DNA of 64,000 nucleotides from Azonexus sp. R2A61 (lineage in GTDB: Bacteria; Pseudomonadota; Gammaproteobacteria; Burkholderiales; Rhodocyclaceae), in the NCBI RefSeq assembly GCF_021401135.1, contig NZ_JACBFO010000006.1, positions 62,001-126,000 on the forward strand. Direction: 5' to 3'. The notes below the pieces were generated by a model. It was not told the origin of the DNA. It saw only the letters and a program-made list of their open reading frames with translations, and did not search any database. Every line of letters starts with the position of its first letter. The stretch's first letter is position 1. A program made the translations under genes and the position numbers. Shown here piece after piece: positions 1 to 10,935 of the stretch.

Positions 1-1
1 G

Positions 2-907
2 ATCGTCGGCGACGTCAAGCTGGCCCGCCCGCTGAAGATCGTCATGGATTGCGGCAACGGCGTCGCCGGTGCGATCGCCCCCGAACTCTTCAAGCGTCTG
101 GGCTGCGAGATCCTGCCGCTGTACTGCGACGTCGACGGCAACTTCCCGAACCATCACCCGGACCCGTCGAAGCCGGAAAACCTCGCCGACGTCGTCCAGG
201 CGCTCAAGGACAGCGACGCCGAAATCGGCATCGCCTTCGACGGCGACGGCGACCGCCTCGGCGTCGTCACCAAGGACGGCGAGATCATCTACCCCGACCG
301 CCAGTTGATGCTGTTCGCCGCCGACGTGCTGTCGCGCGTCCCCGGCGGCACCATCATCTACGACGTCAAATGCACGCGTCTGCTGGGGCCGTGGATCACG
401 CAGCACGGCGGCGTACCGCTGATGTGGAACACCGGCCACGCGCTGGTCAAGGCCAAGCTGAAGGAAACCGGTGCGCCGCTGGCGGGCGAGATGTCCGGCC
501 ACACCTTCTTCAAGGAACGCTGGTACGGCTTCGACGACGGTCTGTACACCGGCGCCCGCCTGCTGGAGATTCTCAGCCGCTCGGCCGACGTCAATGCGCC
601 GCTGAAAACCCTGCCGAACTCGCCGTCGACCCCGGAACTCAACATCAAGATGGCCGAGGGAGAACCCTTCGCGCTGATCGACAAACTAAAGGCCGAAGGC
701 CGCTTCGACGGCGCGGAACAAATCATTACCATCGACGGCGTGCGCGTAGAATATAAAGACGGTTTCGGCCTGGCCCGGCCGTCGAATACGACGCCGGTCG
801 TGGTACTGCGTTTCGAGGCGGACAACGCCGAAGCCCTGACGCGCATCCAGGCCGGTTTCCGTTCGGCCCTGAACTCAGTGTGGCCGGGGATACAGTTGCC
901 TTTTTAA
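2..907 (+). CDS. algC: Phosphomannomutase/phosphoglucomutase, C-terminal 301 residues
   Basis: The gene is cut by the window edge; the frame is open from base 2 and the family is usually about 450-460 residues, so roughly the first third is missing. The enzyme interconverts hexose-6- and hexose-1-phosphates for nucleotide-sugar synthesis (exopolysaccharide, LPS) in the cytoplasm. The Mg-binding loop DGDGDR is present near base 240, the sugar-specificity loop GEMSGHTFFKERW near base 488, and the C-terminal phosphate-binding loop RPSNTTP near base 778. These make the alpha-D-phosphohexomutase family certain; the bifunctional AlgC/ManB subtype is likely from the proteobacterial pattern. The next gene starts 9 bases after the stop, so the two may share a transcript. 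Confidence 0.93.
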   Translation: MVGDVKLARPLKIVMDCGNGVAGAIAPELFKRLGCEILPLYCDVDGNFPNHHPDPSKPENLADVVQALKDSDAEIGIAFDGDGDRLGVVTKDGEIIYPDRQLMLFAADVLSRVPGGTIIYDVKCTRLLGPWITQHGGVPLMWNTGHALVKAKLKETGAPLAGEMSGHTFFKERWYGFDDGLYTGARLLEILSRSADVNAPLKTLPNSPSTPELNIKMAEGEPFALIDKLKAEGRFDGAEQIITIDGVRVEYKDGFGLARPSNTTPVVVLRFEADNAEALTRIQAGFRSALNSVWPGIQLPF

Positions 908-916
908 GGAGAAATC

Positions 917-2164
917 GTGAGCAACGCCGCCGATCAGCTATATCTGGGACGCCAACCCATCCTCGATCGCGATCAGCGGCTTTATGCTTATGAACTTCTC
1001 TTCCGCAACGGCAGCACCAACGCGGCGGAAGTGACCGACGGCGTGCAGGCGACGGCGACCGTGATCGCCAACGCCTTTGCCGAACTCGGCGTCGAAGCCG
1101 CGCTCGGCGACTGCCGTGGCTTCATCAATGTCGACGAGCAGTTCCTGTTCAGCGATCTGCTTGAATTGCTGCCACGCCAGTCGGTCGTTCTCGAAATCCT
1201 GGAAACCGTACCGCCGACGCCGGCCGTCATCGAGCGCTGCAAGGCGCTCAAGGCCGCCGGCTTCACGCTGGCGCTGGACGATGTGATCCAGCTCGAGCCG
1301 CAATACGCCGAACTGCTCGCCCAGGTAGACGTGGTCAAGGTCGATATCCAGCCGCTCAGCCGCATCCAGCTGATGCAACTGGCGATGAAACTGAAACCCA
1401 CCGGCAAACTGCTGCTGGCCGAAAAGGTCGATTCGCGGGAACAGATGGAGCAGTGTCTGAAACTCGGTTTTTCGCTGTTTCAGGGCTATTACTTCGCCAA
1501 GCCGACGATCATCGCCGGCAGGAAGCTCGACCATTCCCAGATGTCGCTGATGAAGCTGATGGGCCTGCTGCTATCGGATGCCGACACCGGCGAGATCGAG
1601 AAGGCACTGAAGCCGGAGCCCGGTCTTACGGTCAACCTGCTGCGCATGACCAATTCGGTCGGCGCCGGCACCAGCGAGACGATCACTTCGCTGGGCCACG
1701 CCATCACCGTGCTCGGCCGCCGGCAGTTGCAACGCTGGCTGCAACTGCTGGTTTTCTCGTCCGGCAACCAGAACGGCACCGGCAGTCCGCTGCTGCTGCT
1801 GGCCGCCACCCGTGGCCGGCTGATGGAATTGCTGGCCGGCGAGCTGCATGCCGGCGACCATGCGTTCTCCGACCAGGCCTTCATGGTCGGCATCATGTCC
1901 TTGATGCCGGCACTGGTCGGGCTGCCGATCGAGGAAATCGTTGCCCCCCTGGGTATCGGCGACGACCTGAAAGAAGCCTTGTGCAACGGCGACGGCGAAC
2001 TCGGGGCGCTGCTCGCACTGGCCGAAAGCAGCGAGGATGGCGACCTGTCCGGACTGAGCGACGTACTGGACAGGCTGCCGGGAATCGGCCCCAAGGCGCT
2101 CAACCGCGCCCAGGCGGACGCCCTGCAATGGGCCGGCCAGATCGGCCGGGAGCGCGCCGGCTGA
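917..2164 (+). CDS. EAL-HDOD domain signalling protein (YuxH-like)
   Basis: 415 residues starting at GTG, with AAGGAG six bases upstream. Residues 1-200 form an EAL-type fold (YLGRQPILDRDQ, YELLFR, LALDDV, LAEKV, FQGYYFAKP). The signature EAL is replaced by ELL and DDFG by DDV, so this half is probably a degenerate c-di-GMP binder rather than an active phosphodiesterase. Residues 205-400 are an HDOD domain, as in the YuxH/CdgJ family that links c-di-GMP to motility or surface behaviour. Loss of catalysis is inferred from the motifs. It follows algC closely, so c-di-GMP control and exopolysaccharide precursor supply may be co-expressed. Confidence 0.85.
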   Translation: MSNAADQLYLGRQPILDRDQRLYAYELLFRNGSTNAAEVTDGVQATATVIANAFAELGVEAALGDCRGFINVDEQFLFSDLLELLPRQSVVLEILETVPPTPAVIERCKALKAAGFTLALDDVIQLEPQYAELLAQVDVVKVDIQPLSRIQLMQLAMKLKPTGKLLLAEKVDSREQMEQCLKLGFSLFQGYYFAKPTIIAGRKLDHSQMSLMKLMGLLLSDADTGEIEKALKPEPGLTVNLLRMTNSVGAGTSETITSLGHAITVLGRRQLQRWLQLLVFSSGNQNGTGSPLLLLAATRGRLMELLAGELHAGDHAFSDQAFMVGIMSLMPALVGLPIEEIVAPLGIGDDLKEALCNGDGELGALLALAESSEDGDLSGLSDVLDRLPGIGPKALNRAQADALQWAGQIGRERAG

Positions 2165-2267
2165 CCTTCGGCAGTTACAAAAGCAAGACACGACGGCGAC
2201 AGGCGGAATACCGAATGTCGCCGACGATCCGGCACAATGGGCACTATCCCCAACGACAGATCGCGCC

Positions 2268-2606
2268 ATGAACGAACACTACATCGGCTTCAACCCGCAA
2301 CCGAACGGCCGTCAGGCATCGTTGCCGGCACGCATCATCGCCTTCCTGATCAGCGCTGCGCTGCTCGTGCTCGGCGTGATGTTCTCGGTCGTCGCGCTGG
2401 CCATCGCAGCGGTGATCGCGGTGGCGCTGGCCGGCTGGTTCTGGTGGAAGACGCGGGCACTGCGCAAGGCGATGCGCGACGCCGCAAGCGAGCGCGGGCA
2501 GCCCTCGGCGGAAAGCCCCGGCCGCCCGGCAAGTGCAGCCGATCCCGCCGTGATCGAGGGCGAATTCGTCAGAGAAAGCGACGATTCGCCCGGTCGACCG
2601 CGCTGA
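2268..2606 (+). CDS. Small membrane protein of unknown function
   Basis: 112 residues. Residues 24-65 are strongly hydrophobic and can form one long or two short membrane segments (IIAFLISAALLVLGVMFSVV then LAIAAVIAVALAGWFWW). A basic stretch follows (KTRALRKAMRDAA), then a hydrophilic tail rich in Ser, Pro, Asp and Glu. This predicts an inner-membrane anchor with a cytoplasmic tail. It abuts the convergent gene at 2607 with no spacer. No family was recognised. Confidence 0.6.
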   Translation: MNEHYIGFNPQPNGRQASLPARIIAFLISAALLVLGVMFSVVALAIAAVIAVALAGWFWWKTRALRKAMRDAASERGQPSAESPGRPASAADPAVIEGEFVRESDDSPGRPR

Positions 2607-2905
2607 TCAGCGCATTTTCGGGTTGAGCGAACCCCGGTTGTAATCCTTGTCGCCCGGCATCACGTAGCGCCCGAAACCGCCGATCACCAGCCCTTGCGAT
2701 TCGACCGGCCGGGTCTTGTTTTCCGGGAATTCGGCCGCCACCTTCTGCGCCTCGGCGGCTTTTGCGGCATCGACGTATTCCCAGCGGCCGTTGGGGAAAA
2801 GTCGCACTTTCTGACCGTCGAGCGTCGTCGCATCCAGCGGCGTGCGGTCGAGATCGGCGGCCAGCGCCGGCGCGGCGGCCAGCGCAGCGATCAACAGCAG
2901 GCGTT

Positions 2906-2909
<4 letters not shown>
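2607..2909 (-). CDS. Small exported protein, coupled to alaS
   Basis: 100 residues from a GTG start whose bases overlap the alaS stop as GTGA, which fixes the start and implies translational coupling. An N-terminal signal peptide is clear ([18 protein letters not shown], cleavage near residue 18). The mature part has a '[19 protein letters not shown]' segment, a pattern seen in small periplasmic proteins of betaproteobacteria, and ends in a basic [10 protein letters not shown] tail. Function unknown. Longer upstream frames run antisense into alaS coding sequence and are not credible. Confidence 0.7.
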
Positions 2910-5527
<2,618 letters not shown>

Positions 5528-5573
5528 GAAGGATCAGCCCGGCGGGCTCGAAGAATACGGAACCCGTGATTTT

Positions 5574-5602
5574 AAAAGAAAAACCCACCATCAGGCGGGT
5601 TT
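5574..5602 (-). terminator. Intrinsic terminator of the gene at 5627-5986
   Basis: Read leftwards, AACCCGCC-TGAT-GGTGGGTT forms an 8-bp stem with one G-T pair and is followed by a T-rich run (TTTTCTTTT). It lies between the small secreted-protein gene and alaS, so alaS probably has its own promoter to the left of 5574. Confidence 0.8.
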
Positions 5603-5626
5603 GTGCCGCGGAGGCCGTGCGCCAAT

Positions 5627-5986
5627 TCAACCGCGCCTGCGGTCAACCCGGCCGTTATGGTTGAAATCGTGCTGGCGGTCATGCTTCTGCCGGTCGATAC
5701 GACGGCTCTGGACGTTCTGCGCTTCGTGCAGACGGAGGCGTTCCTGACGGGTAACGACGCCATCGGACTTGGCCCGGGCTTCCATGTTGTCAACATGCTG
5801 CTGACCACGCTCCAGGCGGTTGGCTTCCGGTGCGGTCAAGCTGCCGGAAGCGACGCCCTGTTCGATACGTTGCTCCTGATGGATGCTGCGCTGATCGACG
5901 CGCGGCGTTTCCTGGGCCATGACCAGGCCGTGCATCAACAGGGAAAGGGAAAGCGCGACGGCGTGTTTCACGGTATTGCTGGACAT
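5627..5986 (-). CDS. Secreted conserved betaproteobacterial protein of unknown function
   Basis: 119 residues. The start is ATG at 5986, with GGAG about 8 bases upstream and a signal peptide directly after it (VALSLSLLMHGLVMAQE, cleavage near residue 25); a longer open frame upstream lacks both. The mature part is charged and helical: RIEQGVASGSLTAPEANRLE, then a DGVVTRQERLRL segment and a basic C-terminus (QNVQSRRIDRQKHDRQHD). The repeated 'GxLTxxEAxRLE / DGxVTxxER' pattern recalls small periplasmic helical proteins of this group that are often induced by stress. Function unknown. A strong terminator follows. Confidence 0.72.
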   Translation of the reverse strand: MSSNTVKHAVALSLSLLMHGLVMAQETPRVDQRSIHQEQRIEQGVASGSLTAPEANRLERGQQHVDNMEARAKSDGVVTRQERLRLHEAQNVQSRRIDRQKHDRQHDFNHNGRVDRRRG

Positions 5987-6114
5987 TTTCGGTCTCCTGG
6001 ATCGCTGGCAAATCGCCTGAAAGCGATTAAAGCGCGACCGGCCAGCGAAATCACCCCTCGGGATGCAAGCTTTTGTAAGCGGAGATGTCCGCCGGAAACA
6101 CCCCGGAAACAATT

Positions 6115-6138
6115 CGGGCCGGGAAACCTCCCGGCCCG
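6115..6138 (-). terminator. Hairpin terminator after the solute-binding protein gene
   Basis: Perfect 10-bp stem CGGGCCGGGA / TCCCGGCCCG with a 4-nt loop, 28 bases downstream of the stop of the minus-strand gene ending at 6166. Read leftwards it is followed by AATTGTTT, a weak T-tract. Confidence 0.6.
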
Positions 6139-6165
6139 ACATTCAATCCCTGACTTGCGCAACGA

Positions 6166-7467
6166 TCAGAACGGTTGCGACTTCTTCAGCAGGGGTTGGG
6201 CAGCCAGCACGGCATTGCCCCGGGTCACGGCGGTATCCAGCGCAGCCTTCGCCGGCTTCTTGTCGCCCCAGACAGCCTCCAGTTCCTCGTCGGCGATCAG
6301 GCGAACCCGATCGACATCGGCCACCCGCAGCGACGGCGCGAAACCGTTGCCCTGCAGCGACTGATAGGCGGCTTCCAGCGCCTGGTTGCCGTCCTTCAGC
6401 AAACGGCTGCGAACCGCCGCGCGCGCGGCGTCGGTCAGCGGCAGGCCACCGTAGGTGCGTACCAGTTCAATCTGGATTTCCGGGCTGAGCAGGAAATCGA
6501 CGAACTTGGCAGCCGCCTTGTATTCGGCGGCCGACTTGCCGGCACCGACCCACAGCGACGGGCCGTCGGCCAGCGAACCCTTGCGACCGCCGTAGACGTC
6601 GTCGTGATAGGGCAACGGGGCCACGCCCAGTTCAACGCCCTTGGCATCTTCAAAATCGGCGTACTCGCGGGAATCGGTCGAAATGATCGCGCACTCGCCG
6701 GCGCGGAACTTTTCGCTGGCTTCACCCAGTCGACCGTAGAGCTTGAAATAGTTGGCCTTGGCCCACGTTGCCATCATCGCGACATGCTTGACCTGCGGCA
6801 GCGCATTGAAGATCAAGCCGCCCTTGGCGTCGGTGGCCGGCACGCCGGAAATCGCACTGACGTTGTCGATGTGCACCCAGACCGGCCACGACGAGGTGTA
6901 GGGGCAGGCATAACCGGCATCCTGCAACTTGTCGAGCATGCCCTGCATCTCGAACCAGGTCTTCGGCGCCTTTTCCGGATCCAGGCCAGCCTTGCGGAAA
7001 GCATTGCGGTTGTAGAAGAGCACCGGCGTCGAATAAAGCACCGGCAGGGCAACCAGACGACCGCGACCATCGATGACACCCGCTTTCAGTTGCGGCGCCA
7101 GGTTCAGCTTGAGCGGCGAACCGGCCTTCTGCATCATCGCATGGAGCGGCACGAAGCTCTTGCCCTGACTGAGCACATCGCTCGTCTCATAACGGCTGAA
7201 CAGGTTCAGGGTGGCCGGCGCAGCCCCTTTTTCAAGGCGCACCAGCTTGATGGCGCTGCCGGTATCCCGCTGGTAACGCTCGACCATCGCCTGCAGCCTG
7301 GCTTCGTTGGCCGGACTCAGGTTATGGGCCAGGGTCGGCTCGACGGTTGCAGCAACGCTTTCCTTCTTGGGCGATGCCTTGGCCGGAGCCTTGGCCGCCA
7401 GCGCGGCCGTCGACGAGAAGGCCACACTGACGCAGGCGGCCACGAGGAAAGGACGGAATCGGTACAT
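6166..7467 (-). CDS. Extracellular solute-binding protein, family 1 (UgpB-like)
   Basis: 433 residues. The start ATG at 7467 leads straight into a signal peptide (MYRFRPFLVAACVSVAFSST, cleavage after ALA near residue 25). A Lys/Ala-rich linker is followed by a typical family 1 binding-protein fold, with PVLYSTPVLFYNRNAFRKAG, TWFEMQGMLDKLQDAGY and a C-terminal LWVGAGKSAAEYKAAAKFVD block. The overall pattern is closest to glycerol-3-phosphate binding proteins (UgpB). No permease or ATPase genes are nearby, so it is an orphan subunit. The substrate is not provable from sequence. Confidence 0.8.
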   Translation of the reverse strand: MYRFRPFLVAACVSVAFSSTAALAAKAPAKASPKKESVAATVEPTLAHNLSPANEARLQAMVERYQRDTGSAIKLVRLEKGAAPATLNLFSRYETSDVLSQGKSFVPLHAMMQKAGSPLKLNLAPQLKAGVIDGRGRLVALPVLYSTPVLFYNRNAFRKAGLDPEKAPKTWFEMQGMLDKLQDAGYACPYTSSWPVWVHIDNVSAISGVPATDAKGGLIFNALPQVKHVAMMATWAKANYFKLYGRLGEASEKFRAGECAIISTDSREYADFEDAKGVELGVAPLPYHDDVYGGRKGSLADGPSLWVGAGKSAAEYKAAAKFVDFLLSPEIQIELVRTYGGLPLTDAARAAVRSRLLKDGNQALEAAYQSLQGNGFAPSLRVADVDRVRLIADEELEAVWGDKKPAKAALDTAVTRGNAVLAAQPLLKKSQPF

Positions 7468-7565
7468 TTGCGACTTCACGGCGATGAGAAAGCGCGGATT
7501 ATACGCTTGGCGGCCGACGCGAATTTCGACAGCCATGTTTCAAATATGGCAGAATCGCCACCATC

Positions 7566-8000
7566 ATGATCAAGCGCCTACCGATCGCCCTTCTCGCCCT
7601 TGCCACGCTCGCCGGCTGTGACCAGGTCACGGCCCGACTGGGGCTGGAAAACCCGGCGGCCAAGGAAGCCAAGCAGGAAGACGAAGGCAAGGCCGTCGGC
7701 AGTGCCTGCCGCCAGTCCGGCCGGGCCATCGAGGATTGTTATTCGATCTACAGCTGGCTGCCCAAGGCGAGCATCTTCGCCGGCTGGCGCGAGATGGACG
7801 AATACATGCGCGACAACAAGATCGAAACGATCGTCCCGCAACTGCCGCCCCCGGAACCGCCCAGTTCGGTCCGCGGCAAGAAGAAAAAGGTCGCACCGCC
7901 AAGCGAAAGCGAAACGGAAGGCAAACCTGACCAGGAAAAGCCGGCCGGACAGCGCGAGGAAAGCGCCGAAAAACCGGCCGAGCCGGCGGCCAAGCATTGA
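7566..8000 (+). CDS. Putative lipoprotein
   Basis: 144 residues. A lipoprotein signal peptide with lipobox LAGC at residues 15-18 predicts lipidation of Cys18 and membrane anchoring in the periplasm. Two further cysteines (SACRQSG, EDCYSIYSW) could form a disulfide. The C-terminal third is low-complexity Pro/Glu/Lys, typical of a linker. It lies 34 bases before a sensor kinase, so it may belong to that signalling unit. Function unknown. Confidence 0.68.
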   Translation: MIKRLPIALLALATLAGCDQVTARLGLENPAAKEAKQEDEGKAVGSACRQSGRAIEDCYSIYSWLPKASIFAGWREMDEYMRDNKIETIVPQLPPPEPPSSVRGKKKKVAPPSESETEGKPDQEKPAGQREESAEKPAEPAAKH

Positions 8001-8034
8001 CCGCCACGGATCAGCGCAGACGAACCTCCCCACG

Positions 8035-10572
8035 ATGAAACGCCCTCCGTTCCTCGACGGGATTCGCGGCAAGCTGATCCTGATCTTCGTCCTGATCAAG
8101 GTCGTCCCGCTATTGCTGCTGGCATGGTTCGCCTGGCATGCCGCGCAAAGCCTCGGCGACGACGTCTCGGACAAGGCCGGTGGCATGGCCGATGCCACGC
8201 TCGAGACCATCCAGTCCATCGGCAAGACCGTTACCGACGACTCGATCCGCGCATTGGACCTGCGTTCGCGCGAGGCCATCGAGGCGCTGACCACCGACAC
8301 CGCGCGCAAGATCGCCGACTTTCTCTACGACCGGGACGCCGACATCCTGCAGGCCAGCCATGTCGAGCCCAGCGAAGGCGCTTACCGGCGTTTCCTGAGC
8401 GAGCGCAAACGCGCGCTCTTCCAGCACGGCACCTGGCGCCTGGCCGAGGATGGAAAATCCTGGGAGCCGGAAAAGGAACACGCCGAAGAAGCCCTGGTCA
8501 CCCGCCCGATCCTGCCGGACAACGCCAAGGACTTTCATGCCCGGCCGCCCGAATACCTCGGCGAAAAGTCGATGCGTCCGCTATTCGTCGAAATGACCTA
8601 CGTCGACCTCGACGGCAACGAAAAGATCAAGGTGACCACCGGCGACCTGACGCAAAAATCGCTGAAAAACGTCGTCGACCGCAACAACACCTTCGTCCGC
8701 GCCGAAACCTACTTCACCGAACTGAAAAAACTCAAACCCGGCGAAATCTATGTCTCCGACGTGATCGGCGCCTATGTCCCGACCGATGTCATCGGCCCCT
8801 ATCTGCCGACCGCGCTGGAAAAGGCCGGCAAACCCTTCCATCCCGAGCAATCGGCCTATGCCGGCACCGAAAACCCGGTCGGCAGGCATTTTCGCGGCAT
8901 CGTCCGCTGGGCGACGCCGGTCGTCGCCAATGGCCGGATCACCGGCTACGTGACACTGGCCCTCGACCACGACCACATCCGCCAGTTTTCCGACCGCCTG
9001 ATGCCCACCGAGGATCGCTACACGCCGATCGCCGATGCGATCAATGGCAACTATGCCTTCCTCTGGGATTACAAGAGCCGCTCGATCTCGCACCCGCGCG
9101 ACTACATGATCGTCGGCTACGACCCGGCGACCGGCCACCCCGCCACCCCGTGGATGGACACCGAGCTTTACGCGGAATGGCAGGCCAGCGGCAAGCCTTC
9201 CCACGAATTCCTGGCCACCGTTCCGCCGTTCCGCGACCAGAAGCTGGCACGCAAGCCGGCCAAGGAACTGATCAAGGCCGGCACGCTGGGACTGGATTGC
9301 CGCTACCTGAATTTCTCGCCGCAGTGCGACGGCTGGAATGCGGTCACCGAGCACGGCGGCTCCGGTTCCTTCGTGATCTTCTTTTCCGGTCTCTGGAAAC
9401 TCACCACGGCCGCAGCCATCCCCTATCACACCGGACAGTACGGCGCCACGCCACAGGGCTTCGGCTTCGTGACGATCGGCGCCAACGTGGACGACTTTCA
9501 CAAAGCGGCCACCGACACCGCCACCAAGATCAACCGCCTGATCGCCCTCAAGGATCTCGAGTTCAAGGCGCAGCGCCAGGACCTGCTCGACGGCATCGAA
9601 CAGAGCCTGACGACGACAGCCGTCGGCCTGTGGACCTCGACGCTGCTGATGATCGCCGTCGTCATCGGCATCGCGATCTGGATGGCCAACCTGCTGACCG
9701 GCCGCATCACCTCGATGATCGGCGGCATCCGGAAATTCCGCGAAGGCCGGCTGGATCACCGCCTCGAGGTCACATCGCGAGACGAGATGGGTGAACTGAC
9801 ACGCTCCTTCAATGCCATGGCCGACTCGGTCGAGGAATCGTTCAAGCGGCTCGACGAAGCCCGCGAAAAGGCCGAGCAGGCCAGCCATGCAAAATCCGCC
9901 TTCCTGGCGACCGTATCGCACGAATTGCGGACGCCGCTGAACGGCATCCTGGGCTTTTCCGAACTGCTCAAGTCCGATCTCACCGATCCGAGCCATCAGG
10001 AATACGCCCGCATCATCCAGCAGAGTGGCGAACACCTGCTGAACCTGGTCAGCGAGATTCTCGATCTGACCAAGATCGAAGCCGGTGAGATGACCTACAA
10101 CCGCATCGACGTGGACCTGCGCAGCTTCCTCGATGAAACATCCGCCGTCTATCGCAGCGCCGCCGAAGCCAAGGGACTGCCGCTGCGCCTGCTCCTCGAC
10201 GATGCACTGCCGACGACGCTCCATACCGATCCGACACGTCTGCGCCAGATCCTGAACAATCTGCTGAGCAACGCGATCAAGTTCACGATTGCCGGCGAAA
10301 TCGAACTCAAGGCCTTCCCGGTCGACGACATGATCGCCTTTGCCGTACGCGACACCGGCCCGGGCATCGCGCCGGAGTTCCATGAAACGGTGTTCGAAAA
10401 ATTCAAGCAACTGGAGCATTTCCTGACCCGCGAACACGGCGGCACCGGCCTGGGGCTGTCGCTGGTCCGGCAATTGGCGGAGAATATGGGCGGTCGCGTG
10501 ACGCTGGATTCCACCCCCGGCGCCGGCGCGACATTCACCGTATTCCTGCCCGTGGAGCAAGCCCATGAATGA
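8035..10572 (+). CDS. Membrane sensor histidine kinase with a large periplasmic domain
   Basis: 845 residues. The start ATG at 8035 gives MKRPPFLDGIRGKLILIFV with a first membrane helix at 13-35. A periplasmic sensor region of about 500 residues follows, with Cache-like elements (DRNNTFVRAETYFTELKKLK, ITGYVTLALDHDHIRQFSDR). A second membrane helix (TLLMIAVVIGIAIWMANLL, about residue 540) leads to HAMP. HisKA has the phosphoacceptor in SHELRTPLNGILGFSELL near residue 625, and HATPase_c has N-, G1- and G2-boxes (NNLLSNAIKF, DTGPGIAP, GGTGLGLSL). There is no internal receiver; the 118-residue receiver encoded next overlaps by 8 bases and is the likely partner. Ligand unknown. Confidence 0.88.
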   Translation: MKRPPFLDGIRGKLILIFVLIKVVPLLLLAWFAWHAAQSLGDDVSDKAGGMADATLETIQSIGKTVTDDSIRALDLRSREAIEALTTDTARKIADFLYDRDADILQASHVEPSEGAYRRFLSERKRALFQHGTWRLAEDGKSWEPEKEHAEEALVTRPILPDNAKDFHARPPEYLGEKSMRPLFVEMTYVDLDGNEKIKVTTGDLTQKSLKNVVDRNNTFVRAETYFTELKKLKPGEIYVSDVIGAYVPTDVIGPYLPTALEKAGKPFHPEQSAYAGTENPVGRHFRGIVRWATPVVANGRITGYVTLALDHDHIRQFSDRLMPTEDRYTPIADAINGNYAFLWDYKSRSISHPRDYMIVGYDPATGHPATPWMDTELYAEWQASGKPSHEFLATVPPFRDQKLARKPAKELIKAGTLGLDCRYLNFSPQCDGWNAVTEHGGSGSFVIFFSGLWKLTTAAAIPYHTGQYGATPQGFGFVTIGANVDDFHKAATDTATKINRLIALKDLEFKAQRQDLLDGIEQSLTTTAVGLWTSTLLMIAVVIGIAIWMANLLTGRITSMIGGIRKFREGRLDHRLEVTSRDEMGELTRSFNAMADSVEESFKRLDEAREKAEQASHAKSAFLATVSHELRTPLNGILGFSELLKSDLTDPSHQEYARIIQQSGEHLLNLVSEILDLTKIEAGEMTYNRIDVDLRSFLDETSAVYRSAAEAKGLPLRLLLDDALPTTLHTDPTRLRQILNNLLSNAIKFTIAGEIELKAFPVDDMIAFAVRDTGPGIAPEFHETVFEKFKQLEHFLTREHGGTGLGLSLVRQLAENMGGRVTLDSTPGAGATFTVFLPVEQAHE

Positions 10573-10921
10573 TTGCCTGGCCCTGGTTGTCGACGACCAT
10601 CCGACCAATCGCATTCTGGCAACCGCATTGCTCGGAAAACTGGGCTGGACGGCGAGCGAGGCCGAAACCGGGGAACAGGCCCTGGCCCTGGCGGCGACCC
10701 GGCCGTTCCGCTTCGTCCTGCTCGACATCAGCATGCCCGGCGCCTCGGGCGAGGACATCTACCCCGAACTGCGCGCCCGCCTGGGGGCCGACGCACGCAT
10801 CGTCGCCTACACCGCCCATGCCTTTCCCGAAGAACGGCAGCGCTTCCTGAGCGCCGGTTTCGACGACATCCTGGTCAAACCGATCAGCCGGCAGCAGCTC
10901 CAGGAAGTCCTGCCCGCCTGA
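10565..10921 (+). CDS. Stand-alone response regulator receiver (CheY-like)
   Basis: 118 residues, a single REC domain with no output domain. The acidic pair (VVDDH), the phosphoacceptor Asp (LLDISMPG), the Thr/Ala switch (AYTAHAF) and the conserved Lys (LVKPIS) are all present, so it should be phosphorylatable. The gene overlaps the kinase stop by 8 bases, implying coupled translation. It may relay phosphate from that kinase or serve the hybrid kinase encoded next. Confidence 0.88.
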   Translation: MNDCLALVVDDHPTNRILATALLGKLGWTASEAETGEQALALAATRPFRFVLLDISMPGASGEDIYPELRARLGADARIVAYTAHAFPEERQRFLSAGFDDILVKPISRQQLQEVLPA

Positions 10922-10935
10922 ACGGCGGCCACCCG